Positions 56,558 to 64,000 of a stretch of 64,000 nucleotides of DNA are shown in pieces; the first letter of the stretch is position 1, and each line of letters opens with the position of its first letter. A model generated the notes under the pieces. The model was not told where the DNA came from. It saw only the letters and a program-made list of their open reading frames with translations, and did no database searches. Location: the NCBI GenBank assembly GCA_963573315.1, contig OY752146.1, positions 1,550,001 through 1,614,000 on the forward strand, in the 5' to 3' direction. The stretch is from Entomortierella parvispora (Eukaryota > Mortierellomycota > Mortierellomycetes > Mortierellales > Mortierellaceae). The translations under genes and the position numbers were made by a program.

Positions 56558-59036
56558 TTAGAATCCAGAGTCGGCAATCAGAGTCTTGAGTTTCCTCTGC
56601 TTTACTGCAGAGCTTCCCAAGATCTTCTTGGCTGCATCCACCTCGGTCGCGACCTTGGAAGGCAAGGCCGGAACGACGGGGCTGAGTTCTTCTTTCGAGG
56701 CCTTGCTCGACTTACCTCGACTCAACAAACCTCCACCTTGCTTCTTGCCCTTTGAGGAAGAAGGGGCAGGGAATGTGGCCGCCGAAGAGGTCAAGGGAGA
56801 CGCGCTCGATGAGCTAGGGGCGGAGGAAGAAGCAGAGAGACCTTGATGTTGCAGGATGCGCTCTGCCATGTGCATTCTCTTGGTCTCGCCCCTCTCGCCC
56901 TTCCACTCGGTCAGGACATTTCTGCAAAGGTCTTGTGCCGTCTTGGACGATCGACTCTCACTCAAAGGAGCCTCTACCACGCTCATCGCGTAAGACAGAC
57001 TCTTGTGTTCGGAGCAGGTCAGATCGGTGAGCAGGAACAGTTTCATCAGATCCACACGCAAGTACCGAGCCGTCATTCCCAAAGCATTGCCTTCGTGGTG
57101 CGACTCCAGACTGACGTTGGCTTCGCCACGGTCACGCAAGAGTGTATAGAGCTCTGAACCAGCCACAGATGGGATCCCACTCAAGTTCTGGTTCTTGATA
57201 TACTTGTGGAACGGAGTCAATCCTCGGTTATCTTGATCGTTCACGTTCAACTTGCATTCCAGCATCAGAAACTTGGTCGCCTCCAAGGCAACGTTGTAAT
57301 TCGTTGCACATTCGAGGACAATGTGCAAAGCTGTTTGATGGGTCAACGTCGTCAAGAGTTGCATGTTGGCCCCATTGCGTTGCAAGGTCTTGAGCACGTC
57401 CAAGAGTGTCTCGGGTTGGTAAAAGCAAGCAACGTGAATTGGTCCAACCTCGGCCAGCATGGAGTAAAGAGGCAAAGAAACGAGACCATTGGGATCGGCG
57501 CCTGAAGTCAAGATGTGCCATTCAGCGAGGTCGGCGTTTCCTTCTTGGCAGGCCTCCCAGATAGATTGAGGACCTCTCCGTCTTGAAGAAGTTGGTGTCA
57601 TTGGAGGTTCATATCGAACCTCTCCTGAGTGAATCGACGAATTCATGGTTGAAACTCGACGAGCATCTCTTGAGGGAATTGATGGCACACCGTTGCTTGA
57701 GGAAGTAGAACTGCTACTGCTGACCGACATGGATCTCATGGAAGGGCCAAAAGAAGGTGCGGTTGAAAGCTTGCGTCTCTGGGAGACAGGAGGAATTGGT
57801 GGTGGCATGGAGGGAGGAGGTGGTGGGTAATCGGGCTCCCTCGGTGACATGAGCAGTTCGCGGGAGCGGACGAGGGGACTGGAGGCGTCGCTGTCGACCG
57901 AGGGCGATCTTGGTACTTTGATGGACATATTGCGAGAAAACCCAACGGATGTGGGGGTTCGCGGCGGACTTGGGTGCTTGCTTGTGTGCAAGGGCATGTA
58001 TGGCTCCTCGTCTAAAGATTCAACAAGATAAAAGAACCAACAGTTAGAAACTTTTTTTTTTCATTCTTTCATTTTCACATGGTGATAGGACCATCCGTCG
58101 CAGCTCCATACCAACAATGCTGAGCTCCTCGAGTTGGCGCATGACGGCACTGGCCGGCTGCTTCAATAGAGCACTCAGGGCGTTGATAATCCATTCCAGG
58201 TCTGGGCGATCTTGTGGGTTCGGACTCCAACACCGAGTGTAGATATCCTCAAAGACCGGATCCGTGCCCTGTACTGTTCGCTCTCGTCGACCCGCCACAA
58301 TGTTCTGAGCCAGGGCCGTTAATGTCCCGCTCTGAGCTATCTGAGCCTTGATCAGATCTTCAAACGGTGGGCGACCACTCGAGATCTCCCAAAACACCAT
58401 TCCCAGGGAGTAAATATCACATTCGACTGAGTACCGCGAGCCGTTCTTGGAAAGCCTTTCGGGCGCCAAATAAGCCATCCTGCTAATATGTTCTCTGGAG
58501 GACACCACATCAGAGTCACGACTGTTGCCAAAATCCGACAGGACTGCGGATCCATTGGTATCAATCAAGACGGAGGCCGAGTGCAAATGTCGATGCTTGC
58601 AGGGGCCTCGTTGGTGCAGATACCGCAATCCCAAGGCGACATCCATCGCCAGGTTGTATCGATCGGGCCAAGTCAAGTGAGGGTGGAAGTTCAAGAGATA
58701 GGAATGCAGCGTTCCGTGTTCAGTGTGCTGGAGGACGAAGAGGGACTGAAGCGTCTCGGGCTCGATGGTAAAGCCATACAAGTGCAGGATCTGCGGGCAC
58801 TTCCTTAGACGATGGAGCATGCGGATTTCTTTTTCGACCGATGCTGGATCGAGGCTCGAGGGTTCCCTCAGCTCCACGTCGTGTTCGCGCCATCGGCCGA
58901 CATGAGCCTTGCCGATTCGACCTGGGATGTATGTGTCGTAGAGTAGCCGAGTGATTTCTTCAAAGGGAATGTGAGGTGTGTTGTGTTGGAGGACCGTCAG
59001 GAGGTCCTGGTCGACCGGGGATACGGCAACGGTCAT
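56558..59036 (-). CDS. Pseudokinase-ankyrin fusion protein
   Basis: Minus-strand exons 59036-58112 and 58011-56558 give 792 residues. Residues about 25-290 are a protein-kinase fold of TKL-like type: YGFTIEPETLQSLFVLQ, DVALGLRYLHQRG, SDFGNSRD (168-170), MAYLAPERL, SLGMVFWEISSGRPPFE and CWSPNPQDRPDLEWI. Key residues are changed: the VAIK-type Lys is Arg57, the catalytic HRD is HRH (148-150), and the Asn of HSANVL is Ser155, so activity is unlikely. After a Pro/Ser-rich linker comes an ankyrin-like region (GPQSIWEACQEGNADLAEWHI, HIACFYQPETLLDVLKTLQRNGAN, TALHIVLECATNYNVALEATKFLM, LNVNDQDNRGLTPFHKYI). It ends with a basic/Ser-rich tail. It is probably a scaffold or signalling adaptor. Confidence 0.82.
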
Positions 59037-62000
59037 TGTGTGGGTGGACCAGAGTCGGTGGCGGTGGCGGTGTTGTGGAGGAGTGATTGATATGAAACTG
59101 TGGAGCAAAGGAGATCGTGTGAAGGGAGGACAGGCGAGGAAGAAGTGTCGAAGAGACGAGAGTGGAAGTGGAAGAGAACGAGAGGACGTTAGTCGATCGA
59201 AGCAGAGGACACGGGTATATGGGGAAGCAGAAAGAAAAGGTCGCTGTCGATGCGAGTGTGGGTGGAGAGAAAAGATGTGGAGAGGGGTGGAGAAGAGGAA
59301 AGAAAAGGCAAGAGGGCGACAGAGGGAGGCGCAATCGGTCCTTGAGAATCACGCGCAGGTCGAACAAGACAGAAGGAAAACGAGGGCGGCCAAGCAACAA
59401 AACCCCATCCCACCCCCAACTCCACTTGGCGCCCTCTGCTCTTTTGTTTGCTCTCCCCACTCCACTCAGGAAGGAAGCAACGAAGTGGACACAAACAGGC
59501 AACAACCGCACCCGTTTACAGTTCAAAGGACAAGAGAAGGCAACCCAGTGGAAGAAGGTTGCCCATCTCCCGCATGCAGCACACCACCCACAAACCCTGA
59601 ACAGCGGCTTTGTGGCCACAAAGTTACGACGGACTCTTATTATTTTTTCTCTCTTTCTCTCTCTCTCTCTCTGTTCTCTCGATCGCCGACAGCAAAGAGC
59701 AACCGACGCCCCTTCCACGAGCAATTGCCCTTTGTAGAGTTTGTCTCTCCTCCTTCTCACGATGTCGGTCCACAAGGCATGCGCTGCTTAGTTGCTGCAT
59801 CCGTTCCCTCATCTCGCCGTTTTCACCATTGGCACTATAGTAACTCTTAATCCTCCGACGAACCAACAAAAGATCGAGGATAGAGAAACAAAAAAGAGAG
59901 GAGTGGCGAGTGGATGCGGAAGAGTCCAGAGTCGTTGACAAATAAATCTCATGACGACCAAAAAGCGAAGCAAAAGTATATTTTAGGGTTCTCCTCTCTC
60001 GTCGTCCCCCAGTCTCTACTCTCTTCGTTCCCCAGTCTCCACTCTCATCAACGGAGACGGGGTCTCCAAGAAGCAACAGCGCCATCTGCTGTAGCTGACT
60101 GCCGAGGAACGCTGCCGAAAGGGTCGTTTGTTGCTGTCATTGGTGTCAGTGACAGATCATCCAAGATGAAATATACTGACGTGGTCGTACAATAATAATA
60201 GTATCCCTCTACAAAATGGACACAGACCTCTCGTACTTGCTGATGGCCGCAATGTTCGCCCGCACTTTCCCTCTTTTGTTCGCAACGTTGCAAAAAAACC
60301 AACGGCACACAGGTACGAAGATATGGCGCGGACTCGTAAGCAAAAAATCAACAACTACTCTGGCTAGTGTTGAACGACAAATAACAAATAAAAAACTCCG
60401 GGAACTGGTCGAGTACAACAATAAAAACACAAGAGAGAGATGGAGAGAGAAGACGATAATGTTTTGTTTGCGATCAAGGGATCGAAGGTCAGTCCACCAT
60501 CTCTCCTGCGTTATTCCCCGGCTGCGTTCGTTACCTTTTTAGATAATGGACCTTTTAGATGATGGAGGAACCTGAAAAAAGATAGGAGATTGCGCGGGAT
60601 GAGAAATTGAAAGAAAAGAAAGAAGGGTGAAGGTGAACAAAAAGGGAAAATGAGGAACGTGAACTGGAGGATAATGAAGAATAAAGTTGGACCAGGTGCT
60701 TGTTCATTTGCGCCTAGTGCAGTAATCTTTTTACAGGTCCTTCCTGTTCGCCAACAGTTTTGTCCCTGACCACCCGTGCTGGCTGAGTAGGTAATTTTTT
60801 TGGGATATCTCTCTTTCGATGCTAAGCGAAAAATGAAGCGAAACGCTCATTTTTTTTTTTTTTTTTTTTTTTTTGCTTGGGAGCAACGACGAACAGACGC
60901 GATCGAGAGATATTTTGATGTTATCACAGTTCATGTACCTTGAACGACAAGAGAACACAGTGGACGGTTTTGGAAGGAATTGGGGATGACGGCGACCTAT
61001 GATGGCGATGGTGATGGTGTTGGGAAGCTAATGATTGTGGCAATCGTGACGAGAAGTATGAGAGGAGAAAGAGAACAAGGGAAGCAACAAAGAGAAATAT
61101 CATTCTTTTTTTTGTTCAACGCCATCACCTCTGCCTTAACCGTATCGGATCGCGACCTGGGAACCTTGCTCTCTTGACTGGAGCGTGGAGGCAAGTGAGG
61201 AGGGGAGGAGCAGCCTTGCACCCTCCTGGTCCGCCCAAGTGATCGGATCGTTGCCGTTATTTGGGTTCAATAGTTCGAACGCTATTGAGTTCATTTCAAT
61301 GGTCCGACAATGGACCGTGGTCCAGATCGTGCCTGCATCTTTCCTTCTTCCATTGCTTAAATGAACAGCAAAAGGTCAACTCACCTTTTTTTCCTTGTAT
61401 GTGTTGGGCGAAGAGACGGAAACAAGTGAGCTTTCGATTTTATCTGCCACCCTGCCCGTGCTTCTCTTCTATTGTTTACTTCTACTTCGCTCTCTGGATC
61501 GTGCTCTTTGTTGGCCAACACCATGTCTCGCGCCCTCTTTGTGGAGAATCGACGCAATGGCAGCATCCCCCATTTGTGCGTGTCTCCGAGAAACCTCTCG
61601 GACACTTTCAGATGTCGGTGGAAGATCAGCTGCCTCTTGCTGGTACCTCTCTGGGGTTGTGTTTCTCTGTAAACTGCAACAGTATCCCTTACATCCTACC
61701 AAGTATCAGCCGTTTTTTGTAGAGTGCTCACTATTTGTTGTCCTTTCTTCCACAACCCACAACCCACGACGTGTCAACAAACAGGACAAGGTCTACGATC
61801 CCATGTCAGGGTCCTGCTACGGCAATGGCTACGCGGCGCGGGCAATTGTCGATGCAACCCTCTATTGTTTTGTTTTGTTTTCATTCTTCTCTCTTTGCCT
61901 CTGTGAGCCCTCTCTTGACACCGGTTTCCTTCGCTCGTGAAGGCCGGCAAACCATGGGCAATGACACGCAGCAACAGGAAACATATCCATGTTTGATTGG

Positions 62001-63253
62001 GGAAGTATGGAAAACTCGCGTGAATGTGTCTCAAGCTCGATCCCACGAGCGCGGTTCACTTTATTGACCAATGCAGCTGTCCAATCCGTCAGCGCAATAA
62101 AATGGCAAGCCAATCACGCTGCTGTGGAGAAGAGGACCCACTCCCCCCACAAGACCTGATCGGTCACCAGGTACAGGAACAACGCTGACATGACTTGTTT
62201 GCACGGTGTGTGGTGGGATGGGCAAACTGATCGGTCTCCTTTTCTGCATGGTCTTAGAGAGCTTCAAAGAAAAGAAAAAAAAAGAACCATTGACTAAAAA
62301 GAGCAATTGGGCGCGTGCCCAACAACTTGTGCCACTATGTTCTTGTAGAGAAGCTTTGGAGGTTCCCTGCTTTCCTGTTGTCCTTTCCAGTCATTCGTCC
62401 ATTGTGCCTCTTTTGTTCATTTCTGCTTGACAGTCCTCGGAAAACCCATTGTGTCTGCCGAACACAAAGATAGTCTACAAACAGAGACAGTCGCGCCCCA
62501 GACAACACGAACAGAGTTCTGAACTTCAGAGATTGAGGGTGGCAAGTTTGCCAAAGGTATTGTTCATTTTTTTTCCGGTGTACCAGACGATCACTTCCAA
62601 ATTTCAACCAATCTTCTCTTGTTGGGGTCGCACAGACAACAGATTCACCTTTGCATTGCATATGAACATTCAAGGTACAGTGACAGTACTGTAGTTAGAA
62701 GCCGCATGATAACACGCCCTTGAATTGAAAGTCTTCGCACATGCCAAGTGGAGAGAGAGGGGTTTGAAAGATTGAGGGCGAAGGACCGAGAAATTCATGT
62801 GGTGGCGGGACTGGACGCTCATGGGAAAGTGTGGGTTGGTTCAATTGTTTAAGTCTGGAACTGGTGAACTGGTTTTTTGTTGTTACGAGCCCATGCATGC
62901 ATTGCTCCTCAGCCTTTTTGTCCGACATATCCAATGCAAGTTCTGCCAGCAACCCATTTGCTAGACTACCCTTTGGATAACAAATAAAAAACAGCATTGG
63001 CACATGCTTGTGGAAGGAGATATGCACCGCAAAAAAAATCGGGTTGATGTCACCGGAAGCATTTGTCATCGTGTGTGCTGTGATTGACCGCCATGAGAAG
63101 TCCCGTGACCTCTTTCTGCAACGAGCGAGCCTCGTAGCTTTGAAATGCATCTTGGCCCGACCTTCCTTCCATCAATTCAGTTCTCTCGCTGTCATCTTCT
63201 TCTCATCAACACCAGCACCAGCCACTCTACCTACATATTCTTATACTCCAGCA
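59037..63253. other. 4.2-kb stretch without a recognisable gene
   Basis: Between the pseudokinase gene and ARL1, which point away from each other. ORFs on both strands are low-complexity or lack any family resemblance (the longest plausible, minus 62695-63150, is unrecognised). Features: CT/GA-rich leader (59100-59300), CTCTCT run (59644-59672), a 24-base T run (60850-60874). It likely contains the two promoters. Confidence 0.55.
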
Positions 63254-64000
63254 ATGGGTAAGGGACCTAATAGTGCACAAACACGCTCATGGACGACCCG
63301 GGACTGGAATGTAGTCCTCTTTTGTGGAAGCAGGAACAAGGAACTCCCAGTCTTGACACGACACAAGCGCCTTCCATGGACTGGGCTGTTGCGCCTCTGA
63401 CTGTTTCGCAGTCATCTACCACTATTTTTACAGCTATCTCTGAACACCAAGGAGGATGCCAGGGCAGCACATTCATCGACATGACCTGCGATGGTGTGAA
63501 GTGACAGCATGGACCTGACAAGCCCTCGCAGAACTCCTTGTCGGTTGGCTTTGTAACACGTCAAACAAAACCTCCTTTTTGAGGTCCTCCACTAACAAGG
63601 ACGTTTCATTATAGGCTCCATCTTTTCTCGCATTCTCGGCAGGCTATGGGGAGACAAGGAAGTCAGAATCTTGATCCTGGGACTGGACGGTGCAGGAAAG
63701 ACAACAATATTGTACAGACTCCAGGTTGGTGAAGTTGTCACGACCATCCCCAGTAAGTCATCTTTTTTTTTCTGTTTTCAAGACCTTTGAAAAGCTAGTT
63801 GGCTATCGAAGCATGGATACATGGATACTTGTGCAGCGGCAGGGGCAGCATGAACAGGGAGATGGAGACAAGGTAGAAGAACGTGGAGGCTTACCATTTT
63901 TTTTTATTATCTTTCCCTCTGACTAACTAGCTATTGGATTTAACGTGGAGACAGTGCAGTACAAGAACATCAAGTTCCAAGTGTGGGATCTGGGTGGACA
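63254..64000 (+). CDS. ARL1: ARL1 small GTPase, 5' part
   Basis: An ARF-like GTPase that recruits golgins and GARP-type tethers to the trans-Golgi. Exon 1 is only the ATG plus one base (63254-63257); exon 2 is 63615-63752; exon 3 starts at 63931 and runs past the window. The 69 residues seen start [14 protein letters not shown] with the myristoylation Gly2, then the P-loop GLDGAGKTT, the effector region TTIPTIGFNVET and WDLGG of switch 2. The sequence [25 protein letters not shown] is closer to Arl1 than to Arf1. The four-base first exon with a 357-base intron is notable but keeps frame and supplies the Gly2 codon. The 3' part is missing only because the window ends. Confidence 0.92.

Noticed and set aside
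58978-59850. Plus-strand frame of 290 codons over the pseudokinase gene start and leader
   Set aside because: The composition is biased (Arg, Glu, Lys, Ser) with no domain; it runs antisense to the start of a supported gene and through GA-rich leader DNA.

Overview
The window is nuclear DNA of an early-diverging fungus, most likely a Mortierella-type member of the Mucoromycota. The grounds are: many short GT-AG introns, often with long T runs before the acceptor; Zn2Cys6, eisosome (PIL1), DASH-like and Golgi genes of fungal type; long pyrimidine-rich leaders; and a local family of F-box-like/leucine-rich proteins. The lineage is inferred from gene content; no marker gene is present. All exon limits below come from reading splice sites and keeping frame by eye.

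Layout. 0-5 kb: 3' end of a DNAJC11 gene, an F-box-like/LRR gene, and a small membrane protein with a PPxY motif. 5-7.7 kb: a tRNA-Gly(TCC), then a foldback element with two 215-bp arms. 7.8-22.1 kb: housekeeping genes: 2-oxoadipate dehydrogenase E1 (DHTKD1 type), a DEK plus HMG-box chromatin protein, VPS51 (GARP), and DNAJC17, which diverges from VPS51. 22.4-25 kb: an eisosome PIL1-domain protein with a long tail carrying a ubiquitin-interacting motif. 25-30.6 kb: two intact F-box-like/LRR paralogues with two decayed copies between and beside them. 31-39.5 kb: a DASH Spc34-like gene, an HSPA12-type Hsp70 with a prion-like head, a thioredoxin-like FMP46 protein, and a transglutaminase-like protein. 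39.5-45.2 kb: no gene found. 45.2-53.2 kb: a large Q-rich Zn2Cys6 transcription factor and acetyl-CoA synthetase. 54.4-59 kb: two tandem GNAT acetyltransferases and a pseudokinase-ankyrin protein. 59-63.2 kb: no gene found. 63.25 kb to the end: the start of ARL1.

There is no operon logic. Two thematic links are visible. VPS51 and ARL1 both act in traffic at the trans-Golgi. DHTKD1 and acetyl-CoA synthetase both feed acyl-CoA metabolism. The least ordinary items are the perfect foldback repeat, the PIL1-UIM protein, the pseudokinase-ankyrin fusion, the DEK-HMG fusion, the prion-like HSPA12, and the zinc-cluster factor whose first intron is an in-frame heptanucleotide repeat.
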